This document shows positions 11,655 through 22,195 of a stretch of 64,000 bases of DNA, piece after piece. Numbering within the stretch: the first letter of the stretch is position 1; every line of letters starts with the position of its first letter. Made by a program: the position numbers and the translations under genes. The notes beneath the pieces are model-generated. The model saw only the letters and a list, made by a program, of their open reading frames with translations. It did no database searches and had not been told where the DNA came from. Location: the NCBI GenBank assembly GCA_036186865.1, contig AP025067.1:9286981-9350980 (forward strand). Reading direction: 5' to 3'. Origin of the DNA: Eustoma russellianum. Lineage: Eukaryota > Streptophyta > Magnoliopsida > Gentianales > Gentianaceae.

Positions 11655-12090
11655 AGATCGATCTATGTATACATCAGTCTCTCACAAGGAGAGTTCGATC
11701 GATCTATGTTAGAGTTGTTCAAGTTTGAAAAGTTTCTGTCCAACATCGATCTATCAGATTGGGGACATCTATCGATCGACGTCTCAGAGGCCCAAAACCA
11801 GAAACTTTTTGGAAGACATCAATCTCTCAGTCTGAAGGACATCGATCGATTGATGTCATTTCAGTCTCTCCAAGAAAGACCCCGGTCGATCGATGTCAGG
11901 CAATGTCAAATTTGAAACTTTCTAGAAGACATCGATCTCTCAGTCCAAGGGACATCGATTGATCGATCGATGTCACATCAGTCTCTCTAGGGGAGACTTC
12001 GATATATCGATGTCAAGCAGGTTCAAAACTAGAATCTTTCTGGAGGACATCGATCCCTCAAGGCAGACACTTCGATCGATCGATGTCCCC
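11655..12090 (+). repeat. Cluster of TCGATCGATCGA-type palindromes in repeats of about 115 bp
   Basis: Blocks opening with GACATCGATCTCTCAGT and ending with ATCGATCGATGTC recur. The linking phrase GAAACTTTCTGGAAGACATC appears in variants near 11801, 11914 and 12032, a spacing of 113 and 118. Most blocks contain a self-complementary run of GATC/TCGA. Function unknown. Confidence 0.75.
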
Positions 12091-12357
12091 ACAGAATTCA
12101 AATTTTTATGACCGTTGGAATAAAATCCAAGAGAGATTCATGGTGTTTTCTCTTTCCAATCTTGCTCAAATTTCTTATAGACTTTTTCCTAATTTGTGTA
12201 ATGCTTCCTTAACTTTTGCAAACATGTCTAAGACTTTCTAGGTTGTCTATGGAGCACTAATTTCAAATTTAGAGTGCCTAAAGACTACTTGGATATTTGC
12301 TTGACTTTTGATGGAGTTGAAGACATGGGGGAGGCTCCAAAAACGTGATGAACATCT

Positions 12358-12368
12358 CCTATAAGTAG
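12358..12368 (+). promoter_or_regulatory. Possible TATA element of the family 3 LTR
   Basis: CCTATAAGTAG lies about 650 bases before the LTR end, where a U3/R border is plausible in such LTRs. Assigned by position and sequence only. Confidence 0.3.
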
Positions 12369-13009
12369 AAGAAGCTCAGATGAGGCAAATACACACTTTC
12401 ACCATCCTCAAGCTTCATTCTTCTTTGTTGTATATTTCTCTCATATGTGTAAAAGCGCTTAAAGCTTGTTGAGCCTTTCTTTGTTCTTCATTGTTGTATA
12501 TTGAGAGATAGTGAGTCTAACACAAGAGGAACCATGACTATTTGATCTTTTGCTTGTGTTTAGACTAGTGAGAAAGTGTGATCCCCACTATCTCTTTTAA
12601 ACCCACTGTGAGAAAGTTTTTGAGAGAACCTTGTTGAAGTTGTGAGGTAGCAAGAAGTTGTTCTTTCTTAAAGTTGTAGTTGTTGTAGTTGCACACAAGG
12701 GTATTTTATGCAAAAAGTTGTTGCGGTTGCTTACTCTAAGTTGTTAGTGTAAGTATTGATGTGGTTGTTCTTATTAGCTTTATTAAGAAAATTTGTTGTT
12801 GAAAATCTACTTTGGCAACAAAGTGGTAGTGGAGTAGAATCATTTACGATTCGAACCACTTTCTATCCGGTGTACTCATTCATTATCTCTCATCTCCCAT
12901 TTTTGCTTTGATTTTGAATTCCATTTGAGTTGAGCCACACAAGAAAATTTCGGAAAATTATACAACACTCTATACACCCCCCTCTAGAGTGTGTTACGGA
13001 CCTAACAAT

Positions 13010-13021
13010 TGGTATCAGAGC
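13010..13021 (+). other. Primer binding site, family 3
   Basis: TGGTATCAGAGC begins two bases after the LTR end (CCTAACA). This is the initiator tRNA-Met site. Confidence 0.85.
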
Positions 13022-13075
13022 TTAACCTTGATTGCTTGGCCAATCTTTGTAAGTAGCAAGGTTAAAGATCATGGA

Positions 13076-14890
13076 ATGACAACCTCTTCATCCTACACTT
13101 CAACCTCCAAGCCAATTTCACTATTCTCAAGATCAAACACAAAGCAATTATGTTTGATGTCTGAAATTACTCTTTGTGGAAATTTCGAATGATCGATCAT
13201 ATGAAAGGTTGTGGATTTGATATATGGAAAGCCGTTGTCAAAGGAATCGAAGTTCCTATGATTACCAACTCAAAAGAAGAGTAAATGTTCAAAGATGAGG
13301 ATGACTACACCGACGAAGAGAAAATAAACTTTGCCATCAATGGCAAAGCATTTGATATTCTTTCAAGTGTTCTTACCATCACCGAGCTCATAAGACTGCA
13401 AGGTCTTGAAACAGCCCATGAAGCTTGGAAAAGGTTGGAAATGATACATGAAGGACTGAGCAAGTAAGAATTGCCAAAAGACTAATGCTCATGAAGGAAT
13501 ATGAAATGTTCAGGAAGAAGAATGGTGAAAAGATTGAGGAGACAATCGATCGATTCACTATACTCAAATAGTGAATCAACTTTCCATGGTGGACAAGAAA
13601 ATCTCAAATGAAGACCTTGTCTCAAAACTCCTCAACTCATTGCCAAGAGAATGGACACCTAAAGTTACCGTCATCACCGAATCAAAGAATCTCAAGACTC
13701 TTATCCTTAATGAGCTATCTGGTAATCTTCTTACTCATGAAATTCTTATTGATGAACAAAATAGGATGAATCCTATCAAGCCCACACAAGCATCACGCAA
13801 AGGATTGGTGGTAGAGTCCGATGAATCGGATGAGGAAGTTGCTCTTCTAGTAAGAAAATTTAGAAGAATGGCCACAAGAAACAAGGCCCAAGCAAGGAAG
13901 TTTTTCAAGAGACCACCCGACAACAAAGAAGCAAGTGAAAATTGCTATAGATGTGGTCGACCCGGTCACTTCATTGCTGATTTCCACGTCAAGGAGCCGC
14001 AAAAGCAAGAAAAGAATGTCTTTCATCAAAAGAAGAAAGCCCTTAATGAGGAGGTAACCATGTGGGATGATCTCCCCTCTGAATCAGAAGGAGAAGAAAG
14101 TGAAGACAAGGATGTTGGACTTGTTGCAATGGTTGAGAATCCAAAAGCACAACATACTTGTCTCGTGGCAATTGAGAATGACCTTGAGGTAAACTCTAAC
14201 TCTTTTAATTTACAAGATGAAATAGGAGATTTGAAAGATGATTTTGAAAAACTGAATTTAAAATATAAGCACTTAAAGAAAGAATTTAAAAAATGCATAT
14301 TAGAAAACAAGAGCTTGCATGATAAGAATATTTTGATGTTTCAAGATCGTGACATCATACTCATCATGCATAAGACCGTAGCCCTTGAAAATATGGAAAT
14401 TAGGAAAGAATGTGAGAGACTAAGATTAGACTTACAAAAATTAACCGATGGTAAAAATAATCTAGACAAATTACTTGGAAACCAAAGAATGGAAAATGAT
14501 AAATCCAGTTCAAGATTTAATTCATCACATTCTTCCATTAAGCCTAAGTAATTAAAGAAAAAGGCAAATAAGAGAAAAACACAACATGACTCAACATCTT
14601 ATAAACCAAGGCATGTACCCACTTATTTTCATTGTAACAAAGTAGGACATGTGAACAGTGAATGGAGAGCTAGATTTGGTAGTAAATATGTTTGGAAGCC
14701 TAAGGGTCGACAAGATAACCCTAAAGGACCCAACCATCAAAGGGTACCAATGCATAAATCTCTTGGTTTTGTAGGCTCTCAAGATAAATGGAGTAGCCAA
14801 AGAAAAAGGAACCAAATGGCTTATGGACAACAGATGTTCAACACACATGATGGGAGACAAAACCTTGTTCACCAACCTCAAGCTCCAAGA
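13076..14890 (+). pseudogene. Sirevirus-like gag with linker, broken
   Basis: Structural protein for particles and RNA binding. It starts near 13076 (MTTSSSYTSTSKP). The capsid (UBN2-type) part follows with KDEDDYTDEEKINFAINGKAF near 13290 and NSLPREWTPKVTVI near 13640. A zinc knuckle CYRCGRPGHFIADF lies at about 13943-13984, and its last Cys is Phe. A long coiled-coil region follows (about 14190-14500), then a second, damaged knuckle-like block near 14630 (HCNKVGHVNSEW). Stops near 13190, 13281, 13465 and 14551 and frame changes break it. The largest open part is 13571-14551. Alternation of Lys/Glu/Leu in the coiled coil is typical of Sirevirus gag extensions. Confidence 0.85.
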
Positions 14891-14892
14891 TG

Positions 14893-16134
14893 GTGGAACG
14901 GTGCATTTTGGCAATAGGAGAGCCAAAATCATTGGACATAGAGAAATTGGTAATTCTTATTTCACTATTAATAATGTATTATAGGTAGAAGGGTTTAAGT
15001 ATAATTTGATAAGTGTTAGCCAACAATATGATGCTAATTTTCAAGTTGAATTTGTGAAAAGAAAATGCATTGTGGAAAAGAACGATAAAATTGTTTTTGA
15101 GGCTATAAGGAAAAACGATGTTTATAAATTTAGTACACATGATTTGATATCACAAAAGGTTTCTTGCCTATTTGCCAAAAATGATTTGACTCAACTATGG
15201 CATAGATGACTTGGACATATTGGTTTCAAAAATTTCAAAGAGATTTGCAAAGTTGAAAAGGTACAAGGTCTTCCAAAATTAAATTTCGAAAAACCATGGC
15301 TTATGTGACACTTGTCAAAAGGCAAAGTTTGTTAAAGCAAGCTTCAAGCCCAAAAGTGAAATCTCTCCCACCAAACCTCTACGATTGCTTCATATGGATT
15401 TGTATGGGGATATTGTTACGACAAGTCTAGGTGGAAAACATTACACATTTGTGGTGGTAGACGACTTTTCTAGGTACAGTAGAGTAATGTTTTTGGCTAA
15501 AAAGAATGATGCATGTCAAGAATTTATAAAACTTTGTAGGAGATTAGAAAATCAAAAAGAATGCACAATTAAGGAAATTAGAAGTGATAGAGGTAGTGAG
15601 TTTGATGGTGAGTTTCAAGAATTTTGTGTATCCAAAAGGTATGGACACAATTTCTCGGGTCTAAGAACTCCTCAATAAAATGGTGTTGTAGAAAGAAAAA
15701 ATAGAACACTACAAGAAATGAGTAGAGCCATGCTAAATGAATTTGAGCTACCCAAGTATTTTTGGGCTGAAGCAGTAAATACCGCTTGTCATATAATAAA
15801 TAGAGTTTACTTGACACCATCTCTCAAAAAGACTCCTTATGAGCTTTGGAAAGGTAGAGTACCTAATATCGGTTATTTCAAGGTATTTGGATGTAAGTGT
15901 TTTATACTTAACACCAAATATAACTTGGATAAACTCGATTACAAAGCGGATGAAGGAATCTTTATGGGATATGCTCAAAATAGCAAGGCATTTAGAGTAT
16001 ATAACAAAAGGAGTATGAAAGTTGAAGAATCAATTCATGCTAAGTTTAGTGAACTCCTTGAGGATGAACCATGCATAAATAATGATGATGATGATGAAGA
16101 AATAATTGAAGTAAGTCATAAAGAAAAATTTTAA
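14893..16134 (+). pseudogene. Protease remnant and integrase, broken
   Basis: It opens mid-protease with GGTVHFGNRRAKIIGH near 14893-14935. The upstream block that should hold the catalytic D-S-G is absent, so a deletion has joined the linker to the protease middle. KYNLISVSQQ follows near 15000. The integrase zinc domain shows LWHR*LGHIGF near 15200 and CDTCQKAKF near 15310. The DDE core has LHMDLYGD near 15390, SDRGSEF with Asp at 15586-15588, and VVERKNRT with Glu at 15691-15693. A TAA at 15676-15678 replaces the usual second Gln of TPQQNG. The C-terminal domain (TPYELWKGR, FGCKCFI, GIFMGY) is open to 16134. Confidence 0.85.
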
Positions 16135-17358
16135 GAATCTAAAAGGGAATATTGTCATTGACTTTAGGATTGTTCCACTTGAAAATGAATCTAAGGTTGA
16201 AGATGAAGAAGTGAGAGGAGACACTTCGAATTTACCGGATTCATATAAGTATAAAAAAGACCATCCAAGAGAGTTGATATTAGGAGAAACAAGTCAAGGC
16301 ATATTGACTAGAAAAAAATTTAATGAAAATGCTTTCACTTCACAAGTTGAGTCTAAAAATATAAAAGAAGCCATAAAAGATGAGGATTGAGTATTAGCCA
16401 TGCAAAAAGATCTAAATCAATTTGAACGAAGTGATGTTTGAGAACTAGTGGCTAAACCTAGTGATCACCCCATAATTGGCACTAAATGGGTATTTAGAAA
16501 CAAAATGGATGATAAAGAGAACATAACTAGAAACAAAGCTAGTTTAGTAGCTCAAAGATATAGACAAGAAGAAGGTATTGACTATGATGAGACTTTTGCC
16601 TCCGTAGCTAGATTAAAGGCTATTAGGATGCTATTAGCTTATGCATGCTACAAGGATTTCAAACTATATCAAATGGATGTGAAATTTGCCTTCTTGATGG
16701 AATAATTCAAGAAGAAGTGTATGTAGCTCATCCACTAGGGTTTGAAAATCATGATTACCAAAATCATGTATTTAAACTCAAAAAGGCTCTTTATAGACTT
16801 AAACAAGCTCCTATGGCATGGTATGAAAGATTAGGTAACTTTCTACTTGAAAATGAGTTTTCAAGAGGAAAAGTCGACACTACTATTTTTATTAAAGAAC
16901 AAAGAAACCGTCAATTGCTTGTTCAAATTTATATGGATGATATTATATTTGGTGCTACTAATGATTCTCTTTGTGAGCATTTTGCTAAATTGATGAAAGG
17001 CGAATTTGAGATGAGCATGATGGGTGAACTCAATTACTTCCTTGGGATTCAAATTAAGCAAACTCAAGATGGAGTATACATAACTCAAACAAAGTACACA
17101 AAGGATTTACTCAAGAAATACAGGTTTGAGGATGGAAGGAGTGTAAGCACACCGATGAGCACAAGTACAAAGCTTGACAAAGATGAAAAAAGAAAGTCGG
17201 TTGAGGTGACCAAATATAAAGGTATGATTGGTAATTTTCTCTATTTAACTGCTAGTAGACTGGATAGTTTGCATGCTATGTGTTTATGTGATAGATTTCA
17301 AAGTATGCCTAAGGAATCGCATCTAGTTGCCATTAAACGTATTTTTAGGTATTTATAA
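16135..17358 (+). pseudogene. Copia reverse transcriptase, broken
   Basis: RNA-dependent DNA polymerase of the element. After a spacer with stops, the domain begins with IIGTKWVFRNKMDD near 16470. It continues RNKASLVAQ, GIDYDETFASVARL and QMDVKFAFL near 16670. There a one-base loss shifts the frame at about 16697, and the second frame continues IIQEEVYVAHPLGFE. The catalytic YMDD box is at 16930-16941 (IYMDDIIFGATN). Then come MSMMGELNYFLGIQIKQ and STKLDKDE. A TAA at 17356-17358 ends it just before RNase H. Open parts are 16448-16705 and 16645-17358. Confidence 0.9.
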
Positions 17359-17861
17359 GGAACTTTGAACTTTGGTCTATTTTATCCTAAAAATGGGTGC
17401 TTTGACTTAAGAGAATATAGTGACTCCGAATACGCCGGAAACTTAATTGATAGGAAAAGCACATCCGGGACATGCCAATTCCTTGGAGATTGCTTACCAA
17501 GAAATAAAATAGTGTGTCACTTTCAACGACGGAATCCGAATATGTATCGGCCACTTCGTGTTGTGCTCAATTACTTTGGATGATAAACACCTTGAATGAC
17601 TACAATGTCAAGTTTGATAAAGTACCAATATTATGTGATAATACTTCAGCCATAAGTATAACACAAAACCTGGTACACCACAGTAGGACCAAACATATTG
17701 AAGTAAGACATCACTTTATAAGGGATTGTATCTAAAAAGGTTTAGTATGTGTTGAATTTGTTCCAACCAATGACCAACTAGCAGATATCTTTACCAAATC
17801 CCTTCCTACTAAGACATTCGAATCCATTAGAACAAGATTAGAGATGATAAACAATGTTTAG
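17359..17861 (+). pseudogene. Copia RNase H and pol C-terminus, broken
   Basis: RNase H removes RNA from the RNA-DNA hybrid. The sequence shows YSDSEYAG near 17420 (first catalytic Asp), DRKSTSGTCQFLG near 17450, LSTTESEYVSATSCCAQLLW near 17520 in another frame, LCDNTSAISI near 17635 and RTKHIEVRHHFIRD near 17690. The usual pol end ADIFTKSLPT follows near 17785, and TAG ends it at 17861. A frameshift near 17510 and a stop at 17733 break it. Confidence 0.85.
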
Positions 17862-18162
17862 AGGGTTAAAATTGCCAAAAAGACATATATCAGCATACAT
17901 CGATCGATCGAAGTCCATGACATCAATCGATCGATGTCACCGGGCAATGAGGTTATAAAAAGCTGCAAAAATCAGAAATTTCCCACTATTCATCTTCTAC
18001 CATGTGATTTCAATCCCCATAGACGACCTCTGCTCAAAATCCGATCGTTTTTGCCTCAAAATCTCTGCAACAAACACCATTTTCTCCTCAACCCATTGAT
18101 TTATACACTAAATTCACATTTCTCATTCACCCTTCTACAAATTTTGTGCCCTAACTCTCCAA
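17862..18162 (+). other. Spacer between pol and third ORF
   Basis: It contains two TCGATCGA palindromes (17899-17910 and 17926-17937) of the type found in the family 3 LTR. No coding or polypurine tract was recognised. Confidence 0.5.
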
Positions 18163-19193
18163 ATGGGCCCAAAAACGAAAAGTACCTCCAAAAGGCAGAG
18201 AACCTCTCATGAAGAGCAAAATGTGTCATAACAATCTCATCCTAAAGTCCCAACTGGTTCTAGAACAAAGGGACTAAAGAAAACAGCATATCAATCTCAA
18301 GATGCTATGTTGGCTGAGGTGAGGAAGAGACTTGTGGTCAACAATTTTACATGGCTCAAGTTCGGTGAGTATGAGAATGCCCTAACCGAGCCACTGGGTC
18401 CAGGTAAATTTGTGCACATCTCCCTTCGAGCTCAAACTTTATTTAAAGAATGGGAAGACCAGAAAAGGTCCACCATTCCATTGAATTTGCTCAAAATTGA
18501 AGATATTTTGAGCAATGAGGAATTAAGACCGATCATCAATTGGTTTGATGATAAAAAATGGAGACCTATTTGAAATGTTTTAGACATGAGCTATATGATC
18601 ACTCATATACACAACTGTTTTATGCTAATCTGTGGATAAAGTACCTAAATTGAATGTCCTTTTCGTTAAATTCAGTCATAGAAGGTCAACTTGTTTCATT
18701 TGATTCGAAAACCACAAATGACCTTCTTGGTGTTGCTGATGAGAGTGTAGATGATTTTGATCCTTAGAAGTGGGACAATTATAAGTATAAAGTGTCTGAG
18801 GATGAAGTTAAGACCTTCCATGGCTTTCACCCGGCTCACAACACTAATGATATGCCTCTAGTGTATCGAGTTTTGCTTGTCATTGTCACATTTTGTGTCA
18901 ACAGAAATTCGGCCAAACTTCCCAGTAATTATATTTTTTACATTGCTTATCGTATAGCCATGAGGGAGCAATTAAATTTTGGGGAGATTGTCTTTACAAA
19001 TATGTTAGAGGCAGTAACCAAGAAATCAAAAGTATTACCCTATAGCAATCTCATTTATAGATTCCTAAGAAAATCAAACGTGGAGTTGAATGATGAGTAT
19101 GACGAAAATATAGCCAATAGAGACTATTACACAAAAGCTAACATTCAACAAATCCACAAATCCCGAAAGGAGGCTGGATTTAAGCCACGCTAG
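18163..19193 (+). pseudogene. Third ORF, resembles 'putative plant transposon protein' domain, broken and truncated
   Basis: It lies downstream of pol on the same strand, in the position of the env-like ORF of some Sireviruses. It starts near 18163 (MGPKTKSTSKRQRTSHEEQ, basic), with stops at 18229-18231 and 18571-18573, then a frame change. It includes FVHISLRAQTLFKEW near 18410, YTQLFYANLWI near 18600, SVIEGQLVSFDSKTTNDLLG near 18675 and LPSNYIFYIAYRIAMREQ near 18925. The FYANL...V.G..V.F....N.LLG pattern matches what I recall of Pfam 'putative plant transposon protein' (PF20167). No signal peptide or membrane span was seen, so an envelope role is not supported. It ends at the junction with gypsy gag. 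Confidence 0.55.
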
Positions 19194-19194
19194 A

Positions 19195-19826
19195 ACCTGA
19201 CCATCTTAAGCCAGTCATCACCCATTATCTCAAGAACATAGCGGCCTAGGGTGACGAATCGCCAAAAATACTCAGAAATTGATTCTTCTGTCTCCTGTCT
19301 CATGGTATCGAACTCTCTTACCCTGTGTATGATCAGTGCTGGGGAGAGATAAAATCTGCAAAACTCCTCCAAAAACTGCGCCCAAGTCACTGGTCGGGGC
19401 AGTGGCTGAATGTAAATCCTCCACCAATGATTGGCTCTACCCACCAGAAAGGACAGAACAATCTGTGCCTTCACCTCTTCAGGCACCTGTGCTAGCTGGA
19501 AGGCCCTCTCGATGCCATCCAACCATCTTACTGCCTTACCATTATCAGGCTCTCCATCAGAGCTGAGAACCCTGGCTGACCAGCTATCCATAATAGAAAT
19601 CACTGCTCCTATGAGGCCATCGCTGGGTGGGTTGTGGTGGAGCCTGAGTAGCCTCGTTTATCTAGCGGAACCGTATCATAGCCTCAAAAAATGACCGGAG
19701 TATCTCCCCTAGAAATTGGGCCACCGGAGATAAAATCTGTGCCGGCCGTGAACGTGCTCGCGCTGACGCTGTTGATGACCCCTGTGGGGTAAGTGATGGC
19801 GTCTGCCTATCGTATTGTGATGACAT
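19195..19826 (-). pseudogene. Ty3/gypsy gag, N-terminal part, broken
   Basis: Capsid-type protein. The start at 19826 (MSSQYDRQTPSLTPQG) leads into a stop near 19660 and a frame change. Then comes the Retrotrans_gag domain: DNGKAVRWLDGIERAFQLAQ near 19540, VPEEVKAQIVLSFLVGRANHWW near 19480, TWAQFLEEFCRFYLSPALI near 19380, and REFDTMRQ..ESISEYFWRFVTLGRYV near 19290. It ends at DDWLKMVRF, about where the domain continues in relatives, so the C-terminal part, zinc knuckle and all of pol are lost. The longest open part is 19190-19603. Confidence 0.85.
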
Positions 19827-20189
19827 CCTATTTCAAAAGTTAAATTAACACAGTCAGCTGATACATCATGAAATATCTTGAATTTTTAAGGGTTATGCAT
19901 ATTTGGAGGAAAGCAGTTTATTTATTATGACCCTAAGTTAATTTATTTGGTACTGCTGAGATGTAAGGTTATTCAGTGTATTTCGTTAAATCATTGTTAG
20001 GGTTCCTATTCTAAGGCTGACGCACTGAGTCTAGGATCAGGTACTTAGACCCTACGATCCTTGCTTAAGTTCTACAGTCATAGCTTAGATTCTATAATCA
20101 TATCTTAGATTCTACGATCATAACCTAGTATATGTCGTTGGTCCCTTTATGTTGTCCGCTATGGATCTAGAGCCTCGGCTCTGATACCA
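19827..20189 (-). other. Leader and primer site of the gypsy relic
   Basis: The primer site is at 20178-20189 (minus strand TGGTATCAGAGC). At 20010-20130 the minus strand carries several copies of a CTAAG-N-ATGAT-N-TAGAAT type motif, like the leader repeats at 690-1060. No coding is seen. Confidence 0.65.
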
Positions 20190-20191
20190 CC

Positions 20192-21300
20192 TGTAGCGCC
20201 TCGCCCGAGACTAGGGTCTCGGCATGGTGCATCCACCATACTCTGCTACGAGAAGTACAAGGTGTCGATGACATTCACATGTGTGTCAACATAAAATGTA
20301 TCAAAGTTGCAGAAGCAATATAAAATGTACAAAGCGTAATCGACATTCATAAAACAGACTAACTAAATCCGAATACATCAGAATTGATGCTGGTATAAAA
20401 TCATGATGCGAATCCTGGAATAACATAAACAAAACCACATCCAGTGGATCCATATGTCATCACTGTTGTTCCGTCCCTGACTCATCCTTAACTGTGCCTG
20501 AACTAGCTCCTGTCCCTGCGATATGGTAAATGATGGGGTGAGCGATAACGAATCGCTCAGCAAGTCTGTCCGCCTAGGTTCGTCATGTGGATCATGCATG
20601 GTAAACAACACACGAGGCAAGAATAGTGACATAATATAACAGGTAACAATAGATAATGTAAAGTAAAACAGATATATAGAAACAGTCATATTGTAGAAAG
20701 TAAATTGCAGAATAATTCATTCTTATAACTTTCATATTTCCTTTCTTCTTACTTAGTATTTAAATCTTTCGTCCATGTTTCGTAGTCAACTTTTCTTTCT
20801 ACGTCTATGTCAAAGCCCTACGCTGAACAATCATCCTTAGTCTACTTAGATTCTAGGCTTACATCTTGTAGAATGACATCGGTAGAGATGCGTATGCATA
20901 TATGATGAAAAGCCATGCATCATTTTCAGAAAAATCTGTCAAATCATAATCATGTCAGAAATCATCGTATCAAAACTGTGACAGTTGTGATCATAACATG
21001 TCGTAACTTTCACGAACAGTACACAAGACACCCCGACTAAACTCCCTGAGTAGTCAGGTATCGTCTATGAATCCTGATGGTCCAATCCTGGTGTTACATC
21101 ATACGTACATAGACTAACGGTGATGCGTTATGGCAGAGATCCCAAGTCCCGGACGTGGTGTTACACTCAGTCATAACATATTTCGCCCCTGACATCCTCC
21201 CCCAGGACCAGATGCCAAGCAGCTCTCCATAACATAACATCATAGATGTAACATATAGATGGAGATCCCTTGTCTCGGACAAGGTGTTACTCTCGGCCAA
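20192..21300 (-). repeat. 5' LTR of the gypsy relic
   Basis: The left edge TGTAGCGCC at 20192 is firm because it abuts the primer site. The block near 20535 (GATGGGGTGAGCGATAACG) parallels the LTR at 1-647. The right edge is not determined; 21300 is a working value. Two related blocks of the form CC(A/T)(A/T)GTC(C/T)CGGAC(G/A)..GTGTTAC near 21140 and 21265 suggest a local repeat near the LTR start, like the 27-bp pair at 3208. Confidence 0.5.
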
Positions 21301-21946
21301 CATAAACATACATAAGCCGCAAGGAGTCAGTCAACACAAGGTACGGTTTGTTAAAATCCTTTTTAAAACTTTTCATGCAATAAAAATCATTTATGGAAAC
21401 ACGTCGTGCAAAAACTTGTTTCAAATGTTTCGCGTGATAACCACTTCTGTAAGAATGTATCATAAGATAAAACATGATTTTTTTCAAAAGGTCTTTGTCG
21501 TATGCATGACAGGATATTCGGTATTGGGTTGTTATCGTGCTTCTGACAATTCCATAACTTAACACTAAGGTTGGCTCATTTATCGTATCGTATACTTAGG
21601 TGATATGCTCATTTTACCCTTTCTTGGGTACTTTCGGTTTTGTTCTCAAAATCCACCCACTTTTGTTTCTGAATTAATATTCATGTCCTAATTGTCCTTT
21701 CCATATCACATTTCATAATTCTCCTAAAACAGCCACTTCTTAATTGTCACTTTCTTAATTCATTTGTGTTCTCATTTCTTAATAGATTATGTACATATAA
21801 TATATATATGAATTATACATATCTTTATATGCGCATATGTATCTAAATAAATATTTACATCATTAAGTCCTCAATTTTCGCCTCCTGGTCGAAATTCAAC
21901 ATGCACACACATTGTTAAACATTTTACACATCATATTCATGTTCAC

Positions 21947-21948
<2 letters not shown>
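21301..21948. other. Unassigned sequence between gypsy LTR and microsatellite
   Basis: No gene is seen. It may include the start of the gypsy LTR. AT-rich from 21780. Confidence 0.35.
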
Positions 21949-22000
<52 letters not shown>

Positions 22001-22027
22001 GTGTGTGTGTGTGCGTGTGTGTGTGTA
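21949..22027. repeat. (AT)n followed by (GT)n microsatellite
   Basis: A pure AT run of 50 bases (21949-21998) is followed by a GT run with one GC step to 22027. It adjoins the LINE 5' region. Confidence 0.95.
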
Positions 22028-22195
22028 TAAAAAAGATGGTTTCTCTCTGGAGGCAAGGGCGACGGGAAACGCAATGATGCGTTACTTTCGATCTTTCATC
22101 CGCTATTATCATTTCCGATTTGCTGTTCTTCATTCTGCAATCCACAATCACCTTTTCTTCATTCTACTAATTCTGCTAATTTTAGACTGCGATCG

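Larger units (their letters stand above)
11531..13007 (+). repeat. 5' LTR, family 3
   Basis: The right end is firm: CCTAACA at 13001-13007 is followed by the primer site. The left end is proposed at TGTGGGGATATG (11531), which gives a TGT...ACA pair and resembles other Sirevirus-like LTR starts. There is no second copy to confirm it. The U3 part carries the palindrome-rich repeats at 11655-12090. Confidence 0.6.
11531..19193 (+). mobile_element. Decayed Sirevirus-like copia element (family 3), 3' end missing
   Basis: Order on the plus strand: LTR (11531-13007), primer site, gag (13076-14890), protease remnant and integrase (14893-16134), RT (to 17358), RNase H (to 17861), spacer, third ORF (18163-19193). 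Copia order, the long coiled-coil gag extension and the extra ORF in the env position fit Sireviruses. It is cut at about 19193 where a minus-strand gypsy gag starts. No 3' LTR remains. Confidence 0.8.
19195..21300 (-). mobile_element. Truncated Ty3/gypsy element, minus strand
   Basis: On the minus strand: LTR (right part to 20192), primer site (20189-20178), leader with short degenerate repeats, and gag N-terminal half (19826-19195). It then ends against the third ORF of family 3. LTR end and leader resemble the element at 1-4028 (shared TACAAGG(C/T)GT(T/C)GAT and GGTGAGCG blocks), so the two are probably the same broad family. Confidence 0.75.

Noticed and set aside
18163..19193. Envelope gene for the family 3 element
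   Set aside because: No signal peptide, membrane span or fusion-like segment is visible. The sequence looks like a different domain.
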